From: Pseudofabraea citricarpa
Lineage: Eukaryota > Ascomycota > Leotiomycetes > Helotiales > Dermateaceae
DNA: 64,000 bases
Direction: 5' to 3'
Assembly: GCA_029641185.1 (NCBI GenBank)
Contig: JAPWGK010000006.1
Coordinates: 620,001-684,000, forward strand
Under the pieces are notes generated by a model that had not been told where the DNA came from, did not search any database, and was given only the letters and a program-made list of their open reading frames with translations. Positions 1-12,700 of this stretch are shown here, piece after piece. A program made the translations under genes and the position numbers. Position 1 is the first letter of the stretch; every line of letters starts with the position of its first letter.

Positions 1-3000
1 GCAGATTCTCAAGCTCGAATTCAATATTGTCGAGAGCAGGCATGAAGGTTGATCCAGAAAGGTTTTGGCGGTGAAGATTACTTCCTGTGACAGCCATAGA
101 TACCGGTCTTGGATTGTAGGCGGCACTGAATCGATCAATCTCACGGGGCTCAGCGCCAGCACTTCGCCTCTTTGGCTTCTTAGATGAAACCAAGTTGATG
201 AGTCCATTAGAAGGAATTGCAGGAGCCGAGCCGTTGGCCAAATCGCCGTTTGTTGGCATGCTTGGTACTGTGCGTTTGGCGATCTCGAGTTGCTCTTGCA
301 TATCAACGAGTTTCTCGCGGAGGGTATTCTTCTCTGCCTCGTGGCTAGAGCTTGTCTTTTCAGTCTCCTCGAGTTGGGCGGTAGATTTTGCCAAAGTTTC
401 CCTGAGCTCCTTTTCTTCCTCTTGTAATTTCTTGATGTTTGCAGCGGACTCGTCAAAATTTGTCTTGAGCTTCGCAAACTCTTCCTCCAGTGCGACAAGA
501 CGTGCCGCAGTGATGCCAGCTTGGTTGGCTTCGGCTTGAAGTTCCTTCGTTCGTGCTTCCAAAGCATTGTGTCTGTTCTTCCATGACTTGACTTGGTTTT
601 CGTAATTCTCGACTTGTGTTACCAAGGACTTGTTCTCTCTCTTCATCGTGCCCAGAGACTGTGTGAGTTCAACGACCTTATTCTCAAGCTTGTATGAGAT
701 TTGCTTGAGGTCGCGTGCTTCCTCGCGAACTTTCTTGTATCCACGACGCGCCTGCTTTCCTCTCCACAAGCTTTGGATGATGACAACCTTCTTCCTGTAT
801 GCTCTGAAGCTTTGCATCTGTCGTCGGGCACGCCAAACTCTTTGGATGAGAATAGCTGCATTTCCAAGACGCGTGTTCATAATCTCTCTTCTTCGCAAGA
901 AACCCTTAGCAGCTGCCTGCGCGAGAATGACGTTGCTCCTGATAGCGTTGAAACTCTTGCGTTGTTTATGTCCGCGCCAGACGCGTTGAATTGTAGTAGC
1001 AGCCTTGACAGTACGGATTTCCTGGGCACGCTTGCGCGCGAGATGTGCTCTGGCTAGAGATTGGAAGAGCAAAACGGCGCTTCTTGCCTCTAGATACTTG
1101 CGGCGATAGTAACGTGCCTTTAGGTTTTTCTGAATCATAATTGCACAGTCGTCAAGTCTAGTCGTCCGCAGATTCTCCAAGAAAGCCAGCATACCGGCAC
1201 GGAAGAAGATCTTAGTTAAACCCAGCTGGTATTTGTCAGTTCCACCACCGTTATTAGAACCAAGAGCTTTTGTGAGAATGGCGTTAGCCATCTCGCGAAT
1301 CTCTGATGTCCATTGTGTGGAAGGTGTCAGCATATAGTAACGTAAAGCAAATTCTTCGTATGTCCAACGGGTTGGATATCCCGCACAACTGATCCTGACG
1401 GTTTCAAGTACACCACAAGCTCGCAATTGACTCAAAACCATGGGTCCCTCAAACACCCAGGCTTCTTTACTCTCATTAGGTTTAAGACAACGAATGTAAT
1501 GAACATCCGTGTTGTTAATGGTATGCATAAGTTCAATCAAAGAAGATTTGAAAATACCACCAAGCGTTGGTTTCCTGTTCACTGCTACACCAATTTTTCG
1601 ACCTCCAGCTGGCTTGACAGCCGCAGAAGAGGCAGAAGCAGCATCTTTCTCCCGAAGAGCGGTTGCAGCGTCCAAAACGTGTCCCAAAAATTTGTTAGAA
1701 GATGCTTTCAGAACAGCCATATGCTCATCAGGCACGGTATCTCTGTTCTTGTCGATAAAGCCGTCAGATTCGTATGTGACATCTACAGCGTAATGGCAAA
1801 CTGTGAAAGCCGACTTTCCAAAACGAGGCTTTTTGTAGAATTTGTTCTTGTTGGAGGCATAATTCATATGCAATTTGGTGACAAATTGCTCATCTGAGCC
1901 CATGGGAAGTCTGGATTCCTCATCTAAAAGAGACAGAATTCCTAGCTTGCCTTCGATCAAGTCGATACAAGGTTGATTGTCAGAAAAGTCGATGAACTTC
2001 CAGTCAATCTGTTCCCTCATGTATTCTTCTTGCTCCAACTTGAACACATGGGCATTGAACTCTTGCTGGAGTTTCTCGTTCGCGTAGTTGATACAGAATT
2101 GTTCAAAGGAGTTCTTGGCAAAATGTTCAAAACCGTAGATATCGAGCACACCAATGAAGGACTTAACTCGACTCAGAACCTCTTCTGTAGCTAGTCCTCG
2201 GTTGATGGTTTCGACCAGCCAATCGAACATGCTCGAGTAGATGAACTTTGCAACTGAGTCTCGTACCACAATTGCTTGTGCCTGAGTCAAATTCGAAGTG
2301 ATCTTTTCGCCTCTTGTAATCAACTGCTTCTTAACGATCCACTTGGCGAATTCTACTGGGTCTACACCAAGTATTGCACTTGCTTTCTCTAGAGATGGCT
2401 CAGTTGGGGCTAGAACAGAGTCGGTTCTAGAAGCTGTGATCTTGACATTTCCAAGATGTAAAAGACCAGCGAGCAGTTTGAAAATTTCTGATTGCTGACC
2501 AGCATCTACACCAATTGTTGCAAGCGACTTCTTTAATGCCTCAAATTCTGCTTTGTCGTCAACCCCATCGATTATGGGCGCGCTGCCCTGATTGAGATAA
2601 TCATACTGTTCGACAGGCAAGATGTCAAGCTCTTTCCGTTCAGCATCCGATACTCCTGCCACAAGCTGGTAAAAGACATGGTAATTCCGTTCTTTTAGTG
2701 GTTGAAACACTAATCTTGATCGTTCCAGAAGGTATGTTCTTATTTTAGCTCCAATGATCTGAGTCTTGTCATCAAACATGATTTCGATGTATTTTCCAAA
2801 TCGTGAAGAGTTATCGTTTCGGGTGGTTTTTGCGTTACCAAACGCTTCCATGATAGGATTCGTAGCTAAAATCTGCTCCTCCGTCTCACTCATCTGCTCT
2901 GTCCCTCGCTTTGTCCTTGTCCCCGGCTGATCTGGTGATTCTCTTGTAGCAAAATATCGCATTATGTATTTAGCACTGACAGTTTTACCTGCTCCGGACT

Positions 3001-3680
3001 CTCCGGACACCACGATCGTTTGGTTCTTTTGGCTCCTCAACATATCACTGGTAAAGTTAGATATACTGCCAGTCAGACCCTGAAACCACTTACGCGAATG
3101 CCTCCTCCGCGATGGCAAAAAGATGGGGCGCCTGAGTTGCCCTTTGCTTTCCGGCATACACCTGAACCATACCCGGGACATACAACGAGTCAACCCGAGC
3201 AAAGGGGTTCGTTGCAATCAGCACGATACCACTGTATGTGTATATTTCCTTCTGCGAGTATCGTAACCGAATAGCCTGCAACACTTCATCCATCCATCAG
3301 CAGAGATACAATCACAGGGCCACAGACATCATACCAGCAGGTTCGTTCAGATGTGATAAATTCGTTAAATCATCGCTGGCCTCGAGCATTGTCGGGTTCA
3401 TCAGGGGCGGTAGGGTTGAGGTCGTGTCATCTTCAAGAGCTTCCACGGTGGTCTCTACCGTCTTGGTCTATGATGCATCATTGGTTAGAGGCTGCAGATT
3501 GGAAATGGCGGAAGTCTCGATCTAGAGCTGTTGCTGCTAACTCACCTCCCCGTTGGCTAGAGTAAACACCAAGGTCACTTTCTCTCCGTCCACGACCTTG
3601 GATGTCACTTCGGATGACACCCATCCTTCTGTAACATCTGGCTGCCATGCTTGCGTCCCGAGATCGTAATTGTGCGCCAT
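1..3680 (-). CDS. myoE: Class V myosin heavy chain, 5' part (gene runs off the left edge)
   Basis: Actin motor that moves vesicles and organelles to sites of polarised growth. The start at 3678-3680 gives MAHNYDLGTQAWQPDVTEGW, the usual fungal MyoV N-terminus; the first exon is 45 codons and ends at a GTGAGT donor. The second exon ends NLSHLNEPA and joins VLQAIRLRYSQKEIYTYSG across a short intron. The P-loop GESGAGKT lies near 2980-3005 and the switch II segment VLDIYGFEHFAKNSF near 2120-2160. Six consecutive IQ motifs (such as ATTIQRVWRGHKQR and AILIQRVWRARRQM) occupy about 640-1160, the binding sites for calmodulin-like light chains. Lys/Glu-rich coiled coil follows to about 270, then a linker. 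The C-terminal dilute (cargo) domain is outside the window. The family is certain; the gene name follows Aspergillus usage (MYO2/MYO4 in yeast). Confidence 0.95.
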
Positions 3681-5254
3681 CTAGGCTATCCTGATGGATG
3701 GGAAAGCAATGAGCTGTAGAGTGCACGTTGTTTGTCAAACACCTTCAACAAGCTGAGTCAACTGGCAGCTGTGGAAGGTACAGCCTGCATGAATGATAAC
3801 GAGACGGAAAGAATGATGAGGCTTGCAGGAGCGATGGAGAATGGAGATGGGCCACTACAGAAGGCTCCAGATAATTGCAGAAGTCGTGCAGGTAGTTGCT
3901 CTATCCGTACATTGCTTCCAAAATTCCAGGAGTCGCGGTGCTCGACAGGGGTGGGGAGCGCTAGTAGCCCGGAGTGACCTGCCCTCGGCCCGTGCTCACC
4001 CCTTTTTGAGTGCATGAAAGCAGCGGGCTTCTACAAGAGATTTCTCATGCACTTCGCGCTTCTTCATCTCTATTTTCAAGCACGTTACAGGCCCTTCGTC
4101 CATACTTGCCGCCTGCGTGCAGAATATCGGGGAACCTAGGTACATTGACGTGGTAGTGATACCGGCCTTCACATATGATCAGTTCACCCATGTCTCAGCA
4201 TCAGCTCGTCTAAATCACACGTGCTTTGTTGACAGTTGAGACAGCAGCAAACGGTTACACGGGTCACGGGAGACCTCTTTCTCCTTTCCCCTCCCCTCAA
4301 CTAGTTAAAGGGCTCTCAGCTCTCCACAGCGGGACATATATCAACCGCCGCCGATACTATTGGTGTAAATCAACATCCACAACTCCTCACACAAGGAGCT
4401 GCCGTCGTGCCTGTTTCTGAAAGAAGGGAAGATAAGCGAGGTTTTTCAGGAGAATCTGCTTTCACCTACTTATTAGCGGTAATTCTCATGCTGTTGTCAG
4501 CCTGCTCTCTGTCGTCGGTCTGTATTCTCCGAGCTGCTACCTCTTCTGTTGTTGTGAGTTATTTTGCTTTTCAAAGCCCAGCCAATAATATATCGCATCG
4601 TTTTCTGAGGCTGTACTATACTTAGGCTTGCCTTTTGCTTCGGTAGATAGTCAAGAGCCGAGCCCCAGCCCCTGTGCTAGGCGAGATGAAGAGCAAACAA
4701 CAAGCTAGATTGAGGTAGCGCTGGCCTATAACAGCTCTCCTTTATTGAGACAAACTATACGATAAAGTGAGAATTGGAGATGCTAACTGCATGTAGACTA
4801 CCGAGAAACGTTCTAACCACCTTGTGTTATGTTTCTACTATAGACAGAAAACAAACTAAGGACACAAAAGAGATAAAAGCGCTTCTCGCACAGGTTATGA
4901 GGTATAGAATTCCTACGTACAAGCTTTATTACCTAATTGCCAGTCAAACAACTATACATACTTTCTACCAGTTCCACCGTCAAGTGTGTAGGCTTGTCAA
5001 GGTATAGTACTGTCTCCATCTAGTCTTGTCACTGATTTATCTCGAGACGTAAATCCCTAGAACTAGGATCGTGCGACAGCAAATTTGGAATCGTTGTTTC
5101 TATATTCTGCAAGCTATGCCCTATGAGTGCAGGAGACATTGATGAAATGCCCATATGCGCCACCCACGCCTGTTGAATGCCCTAACCAATGTGCCGCCCC
5201 TATTTTGTTTCCTATTCATACCTATCCAGATCATGTTCTTTTGCTCTACCCAAT
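3681..5254. other. Intergenic, upstream of the myosin gene and downstream of the dehydrogenase gene
   Basis: No convincing gene on either strand. The open frames here are short, lack recognisable protein character and have no plausible splice partners. The part next to 3681 should hold the myosin promoter and leader. A CCTAGGTA palindromic octamer is at 4135-4142. No tRNA-like A/B boxes seen. Confidence 0.6.
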
Positions 5255-7061
5255 TTAGAAAAGTACACGAGTCAAAATTCGAGCTATGAACATTAGTGAT
5301 TGCTAGCCCATCGCTAATAGAGGGGTGATACTTACAGCTCAAGCCATCCAAATTGTCTGAAATCTCCTTAATGTCGCTGGCATTTACATTGCTGATATCA
5401 GCCATCAAGTATGCAACCTATAGATAGTGAGTAACCACAAGAGTGTTATAGATGAGAGTATTGCCTACATCTCCTTTATTGTCGGTAATCTGCTTGTCGA
5501 CATTATGATCACCAAGAATTTCATTGACTGCAGTTTTTTTTTTTAGCAAGCATTTTTGTGAGATGGATGCATTGGTTGCCTACCCTTTCGAAGCACACCA
5601 GGAATATTATGGTGGATATAGATAATCTAGACACGTTAGCTGCATTGGTAGAAGGAGTATGAAACACTCACTCTAGCATGATTTTCCTCTTCAAGAGTCA
5701 AAGAGCGGAGGTTTACTTCCGGTAAGTTGACGACACCTAATGTGATGCCTGAATTGACGTATCGGATGAGAGCTTCGCTGACTGAAAATATCAATTAGCA
5801 GAGCACAAATTGAACAACTCTACAACTAACCTTCAAACCCAATTGCTCGCTGTGCCTCTTCAGTACTACCACCGATGTGGGGTGTCAGAATGATATTCTT
5901 CAGACTGCGCAGGTCTTCAGCCCATTGGTTCAGGCTATTGGTGAAGTAATCTCCGTTGCCTGCTGGCTCGCTTGGGTATACATCAAGAGCTGCACCTGCA
6001 AGAGTGCCATTGCGAGACGCATTGATCAACGCAGGGATATCAATCACGCTTCCACGGCTGGCATTTATCAAATAGCTACCATTCTTCATCTGTGAAAATT
6101 GGGCTGCTGAGATCAGATTCTTGGTTTCGGGGAGCTCTGGAACGTGGCAGGTCACGAAATCGGCTTCATTAAGCAGTTTCTCGAGGGTCGGGACCTGGGT
6201 AGCTTGTCCAAGGGCCATCAGGTTAACCACGTCGTAGTAGATCACCGACATGCCCATGGCCTCTGCAAGAACAGAGAGTTGAGATCCGATGTGTCCGTAC
6301 CCAATTATACCTACAGCCTCATTAGCAAGTACAGCAAATTATTGCCTGTCCAAAAACCTACCAAGAGTCTTTCCTCGAATTTCCCAGCACCCGTTGCTAA
6401 CCTTATTCCAAGTACCATTGTGCAACTCGTTGGAACGATCACCAAGTTGACGGGCAAGAACAATTATCTCAGCGATAACCAGTTCTGCTACACTTCGGGA
6501 ATTTGCAAATGGAGAGTTGAAAACGGCAATGCCATGTCGTGCAGCGTATTCGAGGTCGACTTGGTTAGTACCGATACAGAAACAGCCCACTACAATCAAG
6601 TTCTTTGCCTCACGAAGCACCCTTTCACTGAGCTTGGTCTTGGATCTGATACCAATAACGTGGACATCGCTTTGAGGGGGAAATATAAAAATCAGCCTTG
6701 TCTTTTGTGGTATGCTAATGCTGTCTCACCGAATCTTCTCGATCAGTTGATCTTCTGGCAAGGAAGTTTTCAAAGCCTCGACCTGGTATCCTTGCTCAGT
6801 CAATTTATCCCGACCACTCTGATTGACATTCTCCAAGAGCAAGATTTTGATGTCTGTTGTCTCGAAAGGCTTCAGTGGTTTCTCGGTCATGGTCCTGGTA
6901 AGATGTACCCCGCTGAAGGAGTTTGATGGCGGGGAATGTAAAGTGGCGTTGGGAGAAACACTCAGGCTGTGAGAGACTGCGCTTGCCAGGCGACTGGGGG
7001 AAATGGCAATGTTTTGAGCTGGAGTAGACATGTTTGCTATGCTGTGTTGTCCTGGGTGCAA
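5255..7061 (-). CDS. SER33: D-3-phosphoglycerate dehydrogenase
   Basis: First step of serine synthesis: NAD-dependent oxidation of 3-phosphoglycerate to 3-phosphohydroxypyruvate in the cytosol. Translated exons follow yeast Ser3/Ser33 closely: ILLLENVNQSGRDKLTEQGY, then VGCFCIGTNQVDLEYAARHG, GIIGYGHIGSQLSVLAEAMG (the NAD-binding Rossmann motif, joined across an intron near 6310-6360), INASRGSVIDIPALI and ILTPHIGGSTEEAQRAIGFE. A C-terminal ACT domain ends YLMADISNVNASDIKEISDN. The last coding exon is only 29 bases: after GTAAGT at 5334-5335 and a CACTAAT branch point, reading resumes near 5283 to give GLSSRILTRVLF and stop TAA at 5255-5257, the conserved family C-terminus. Starts at 7061 or 7031 are both possible; the 30 bases between them add ten residues. 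A TGACTCA site lies just upstream. Confidence 0.95.
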
Positions 7062-7970
7062 AGAGTTGTTTTGTAATTGTTCTCTGACTCAGGAAGGGAG
7101 AGAAAAAAAGTCATCGATCGGGAGCCATGGCGCCATTTGAGCGCAGCCGTGTGCGCAAGGCTGAGGCGGGGCAGTGGAACTGAAAACAGTCATATGTAAA
7201 GCGATGATGCGTTCATCACACACAATTCTGACAAGCACACATGGAGAGCAATCACCGGCGCCCGTAATGATCGCAGTAAAGGTGGAGAGACAGGTCAGGT
7301 ATCAACTATCAAGGAGTTGTCAGGGCATAGCTCGGTGTGCTCGGGGAGGATTTGGGAAGCAAATCGGGGTCTGCCGCCTGTCCAGGTGGTCCGTCTGTCT
7401 GCTCTGGCAACTTTGGCTGGGCCCGTTTCCGTTCCCCCGCCTCGTGTGCAGCCCAGTTTTCTGGCGGTAACGCCAATGGTAACGCCAATGGCCTCAAATA
7501 TTTATGTGGTGATACGATACACTCAGGCTGGCCTGCCCAACAATTCCAAAGTGATGAATTCTAGAAGGCTGGACTCGGGATCCCGATGCAAGGCACGGCA
7601 CAATCGAGCTTGCATAATTGTACTTTCTCACGCGCCACAGTGGGGTCAAGCACCAACTTTTCATCTGACTTCTACGGAACGCCTGTGTAATATTGGTAAA
7701 TCGAAGCGAATGAGCTGCCTGCAATAACGCAGGACAGCTACGGGAGAGAGCAAGTCAAGTACTGATTAGACTAGTCTAGAAACAACGAGAAGAAGTTCAT
7801 CATGCATGTGCTGTCCGCCAACATACCCCCAGAAACAGTCCTTGTCATAAATGATACCAAGCATCTTGTTGTGCATGTGTCTCAATGGAGTGATCATGAG
7901 GAGCATAGCGTCGGTGAAGAGCGGAAGTTATGTAACAAGTACAAACAATCGATTTGATCCACGAAGGCAT
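7062..7970. promoter_or_regulatory. Intergenic: promoter side of the dehydrogenase gene and 3' flank of NAP1
   Basis: No gene seen. Two CGCCAATGG elements in direct repeat, 12 bases apart, lie at about 7466-7491 and carry CCAAT boxes on the + strand, some 400 bases upstream of the dehydrogenase start. A TGACTCA site is at 7085-7091. Confidence 0.5.
7085..7091. promoter_or_regulatory. TGACTCA, Gcn4/CPC1-type general amino acid control site
   Basis: A perfect TGACTCA heptamer sits 24 bases upstream of the first ATG of the serine biosynthesis gene, or 54 bases upstream of the second ATG at 7031. Gcn4 in yeast and CPC1/CpcA in filamentous fungi bind this sequence at amino acid biosynthesis genes. 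The function here is inferred from motif and position. Confidence 0.5.
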
Positions 7971-9442
7971 TTAGCTCTGCTTGCACTCAGCAGCCTCTTG
8001 CTTTGGTTTCGTAGCATCATCCTACACGTCATTAGTCATTTGATCACTTAGCAAAGTTGACCGACCTACCTCTTCTTCAGACTCGTCCTCATCATCTCGG
8101 TCCTCACTCAAATCATCATCCTCATCATCATCCTCGTCCTCAAAGTCACCTTCAATGTCATCATCATCCATCTCCTCGAATTGAAGAGCCTCGCCGGTGA
8201 ACCAATCAATTGCACGGGGGATGAGCTTCTCCTTGATGTCCTCACCAAGTTGGTAGTCCAATTCCAGACGCTCTTCGATATCAGATGCTGCATCATCATC
8301 CTCATCATCAGTAGGTGGCTTTGGGGGAGAGAAAAAGTTGAAGAAGGATTCCGTTGGGACGGTTTTCTTGACGACTCGAGTTTGCTTGGTGTCTGCATGT
8401 CATTAGTACTCGTCTGTAAACAGCGAAAGGAGAACAACTTACTCTTGTTGCGCTGCTTCTTGCTCTCAACACGAACAGTCAAATCCTTGCCTTCCTTCCA
8501 TTCAATCTTGTCACCCTCAGCGTGATCATAGATGAAGTCACCACCATAACCACTCTCGTTTTGGTAGAAGTAGGTCTTGCTAATAGTCTTGTTGCTGAAG
8601 AACTCATTCTCGGAGAATTCGAAGATCAGGCGGAAACCAGGTTTGTCAAGATACTCCATCTGAACATCGGTGAGGTGCTTGAGCGCAGCCTCATCTCTAT
8701 CAGTGATCATCTCGGCGAGCGAGATCTGGTTCTTCATGGCGGAGAGCCAGAACTCAGGAATACCAGCAACGGCCTCAGAAGATTCTGCCTCCTTCTCAGC
8801 GGGTTCTGCTGCATCTTGCTCCTCGTCATCCTCCTCGCCAGCCTTGATCTCCTCGGCTGTTGGCTCGGTAGCACCATTGATGATTTTGGCACGCTTCTGG
8901 TAGAGCGGAGTGAACTTGGCAAAGTATTTCTTTTCCAACTCTAGAACCTCCTCCTGGAACTCTGCCTCCAACTTTGAGTGCTCCTTTTGCACGCCCTTGA
9001 GTCCAGCGACGCGACGGCGGACTGGTGCAGGGAGGGATTCAACGTAACCAGAAGATCGGCCAACGAGGGAGTTAAGTTTTCCTTCCATCAACTGGGCGAG
9101 CTTTGGGTTCTGTGCGAATATGGCTGCTGCGGTATTGCGATCAAAGTCCTCTGAAATCCAAGTTAGTATTTTCCGTGGACACGCTGGGGTGAGGGGCAAA
9201 TATGACAAACCTTCCTTGATCGACGAAACACCGGGTTGTTGCGCATGCGATGAAATGGGTGCATTGTTTGCAGGAGTGTTTTGAGGAGTGCTAACAATAA
9301 AAGTCAGCGTGAAAAACTTCCACATTTCTTGCCCGCACAGTTGATGGGGTAATAAATATCTTGTATATTCGGGATAATCTGGGCATGATGGTACTTACGG
9401 TGCCGTAACATCGGTCTTGCGGTTTCTAATGGGTTCAGACAT
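7971..9442 (-). CDS. NAP1: Nucleosome assembly protein 1 (histone H2A-H2B chaperone)
   Basis: Acidic histone chaperone that shuttles H2A-H2B and assembles nucleosomes. Exon 1 (9399-9442) encodes [15 protein letters not shown] and is followed by GTAAGT. The main exons carry the NAP fold: a long dimerisation helix ([20 protein letters not shown]), then [40 protein letters not shown] and [12 protein letters not shown] (joined across an intron at about 8394-8443). A long Asp/Glu tail follows. A final intron (GTAGGT...GTGTAG) separates the acidic tail from the last exon, which ends AAECKQS with stop TAA at 7971-7973. This CKQS end matches the CAAX-like C-terminus of NAP1 proteins, so prenylation is possible. 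It shares a 270-base divergent promoter with the P5B ATPase. Confidence 0.95.
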
Positions 9443-9712
9443 CTTGCGTAGAGTCTTGAATTCGATCTAAGGGTGTTGTGGGAAGAGTGAGGAAGGAGGA
9501 TGAAGTTGTTGAGTGTTGAACATGGAAGGGGCACTTAAAACTACCTAGAGTGAATTCTCCCGGATTTAAGATGTTCCGAGTATGATAAGGAACTCGCCTG
9601 AGGGGTGCTGAATGTCTGGTGCAAAGTATATTCCGAGCTTTAACCTGCATCTCCTACACCATATGCATAGGTAGCTTATTCGCGGCACGTCTACGCGTGC
9701 AATTTATTTGCG

Positions 9713-12700
9713 ATGGATGGTTCTATCGATATCAATAGGAGGAGAAGCAGCTCCCGCTCCCATAGTCATGCCAATGGAACCCTGCGCAGAAGAGACTCGG
9801 AGTTGAGTACAACGAGTTTTATGGAGGAGGAAATGGCCCACGACGAGGTTAGTTCTTGTTACTAGCTGCTAGAGCTATAGACTGATCCAAAGAATATAGA
9901 TATTTGCTGGTGTGATGAGTGAATCTGTACCAACAAGCATATCTTCTTTCGCGCATCGGCGCGCGCGAGCTGACTCCACCGCAAGCTTCACATACTATCA
10001 GGAGGACGAGGACGATTTCACACCATCCGAGGAATACGATGAAGCTATCATGGACGACGAATCAGAAGCCCCCTATGAAGAGGAGGATTCTACAGACCTT
10101 GAATCAGGAGAGCCCTCTGAGCTGCGGAGGGCGTCAACGGGTGCATCAAGAAGCTCTGTTCACGACCGACTCCTGCGAAGTGATAGTGCAAGGACAGAGG
10201 GAAGCAATTTTGCTCGCGGGGGTCGCACGAATCAAAAGATATATATCGTTACTGAAGACCTTACCATTGTTGTTGCTGGGTTTAAAAACAGCACGTTTGG
10301 TCTTGCTGTATATATCGCCTTGTGTGTTCTCACATTCGGCCTTGCGTATCTTCTGCTGCGATGGTTACCTCGCTGGCAGGTTCGACTTATTGGCACACCT
10401 TGCCCATTACGAGAGTGCACATGGGTCGTCATTGAAGTGAGTGGATTCGCATTTTTCTCTTTAGGCATCTCACGTTATGACATACTTTCTCTGTTAAAGC
10501 GATATGTAAATATTTTGTGATATTTCACTGACCGACATAGAATCAATGGGGAGAATTCGGGGTTCAAGAAGTTGAATCCAAAGACTATGATCGATCCTTG
10601 TCCACAGTCTTTGGGTTTGCGGAAAAGCAGTATGCAATGGCATACGAGGAGGATGATGATCCTGTCCTTGACCAGTTGCGTATACTTGATTACCGTTATA
10701 TGCGATTTGCATTCCATCCACTTAAAGATAGATTCGTCTTAAGCAACAGCTGGAAAGACCCGGCCTGGACAGATGTGAAATCAATTCGCGCGGGAATTGA
10801 TGGAGAGGAAAAAGAAAGTAGAGAGCTCGTCTTCGGAAAGAATTTGATAGAAATCAAGCAAAAAACAATTCCACAACTGCTCGTGGATGAGGTACGATGT
10901 CAAGAAAGCCATTGCCAACCTATTATGAAGTACTAACACGCCCCAGGCTTTTCACCCATTCTACGTGTTCCAGATCGCAAGTCTGCTCCTGTGGTCTTTG
11001 GATGAATACTACTACTATGCTGCCTGTATTTTCTTGATATCAGTTGTTAGCATTACTACCACTCTTTTGGAGACCCGTTCGGTAAGACATCATCTGGTTT
11101 TGTTCTATAATTCAACTCTCTAATTGTATATACTAGACCATGAAACGTCTGCGCGAGATATCTCGGTTTGAATGTGATGTTCGCGTGCTGCGAAACTCGT
11201 TCTGTATGTTTCTGAACTATTTTCGAGGTCAACTCACTGACTTTAATAGGGCGTTATGTTCCATCAAGCGAGCTTGTACCTGGGGATGTCTATGAGGTCA
11301 CTGATCCTGCCTTGACACAATTCCCCTGCGATAGTATATTACTTGCAGGCGATTGCATTGTTAACGAAAGCATGTTAACAGGTACAGTACCCCATTTGCG
11401 TAGTTGAGTTGTCATCACATGCTAACTGTGCCAAAGGGGAGTCCGTACCTGTATCCAAAGTCCCAGCTGTTGACGAATCGCTGCAAATACTGAATTTAGG
11501 CGCATCATCCATCGCCCCAGAACTTGCGAGACATTTTCTGTTTTGCGGCACCAAAATTGTACGGGCCAGACGTCCACAAGATGATAAAGACGATGAAGCC
11601 GTTGCATTGGCGATGGCTGTTAGAACGGGATTTAACACAACCAAAGGTGCTCTTGTCCGTTCAATGCTCTTCCCGAAGCCCTCCGGCTTCAAATTTTATC
11701 GCGATTCATTCCGGTATATTTCCGTTATGGGAGGAGTTGCTATGGTCGGTTTTGTGGCATCCTTTGTCAACTTTGTTCGCTTGGAATTAGCATGGCATCT
11801 AATTGTTGTTCGGGCTCTGGATCTAATCACTATCGTGGTCCCTCCTGCTTTACCCGCTACTTTGTCAATAGGAACCAATTTTGCTCTTTCACGATTAAGG
11901 AAGAAGAATATCTTCTGTATCAGCCCCCAACGAGTCAATGTTGGTGGCAAATTAGACATCATTTGTTTCGATAAAACTGGCACGCTTACAGAAGATGGCC
12001 TCGATGTTCTTGGTATACGCGTAGCTCAACGCCCATCAAACAGGTTCAGCGATATCCTTCCAGATGCATCATCACTACTCCCTGGCGCAGCCTATGAGCG
12101 AGATCCAACAATTGAATACGATTCACACAAGGCAGTTTTGTACACCATGGCTACATGCCATTCTCTTCGAGTCGTCGACGGCGAGCTTGTAGGTGATCCT
12201 TTAGATCTCAAAATGTTCGATTTCACGGGATGGACATTCGAGGAAGGTGAACAAAGGGGAGGCGATGCTGAAGACGAAGAGCAAGGAGGGCTATCCCCAT
12301 CAATTGCTAGACCTCCACCGGGGATGGAATATGATCTCGACGATAACGAGAATACTCGTCAATCAAATGTACGTTTGCTGAAAGAAAAACACCTGGTCGC
12401 TACTAATACGTATTTAGTCACCCATCGAACTTGGTGTTTTGAAGTCCTTTGAATTTGTGTCACAGCTTCGAAGAGCAAGTGTTATAGTTCGGAACTTTGG
12501 ATCACAGGGAAGTGACGTCTATGTCAAGGGTGCACCGGAATGCATGAAAGATATATGTACTCCTGAAAGTTGTAAGTGAAGTCCCAGACCCTGCTTGAAA
12601 CTTTAATTAAGTCGTTCTAGTCCCCACTGATTATGAGGAGCTGCTCGCATACTACACTCACAGAGGCTTTCGAGTAATCGCCTGTGCTACTAAACATATA

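Noticed and set aside
6144..6926. 260-codon + strand frame
   Set aside because: It lies antisense to the well-supported dehydrogenase exons and has no domain of its own.
8108..8400. Continuation of the NAP1 frame rich in Met/Arg
   Set aside because: It arises by reading through the intron at about 8,394-8,443. The spliced frame gives [12 protein letters not shown] and the acidic tail instead.
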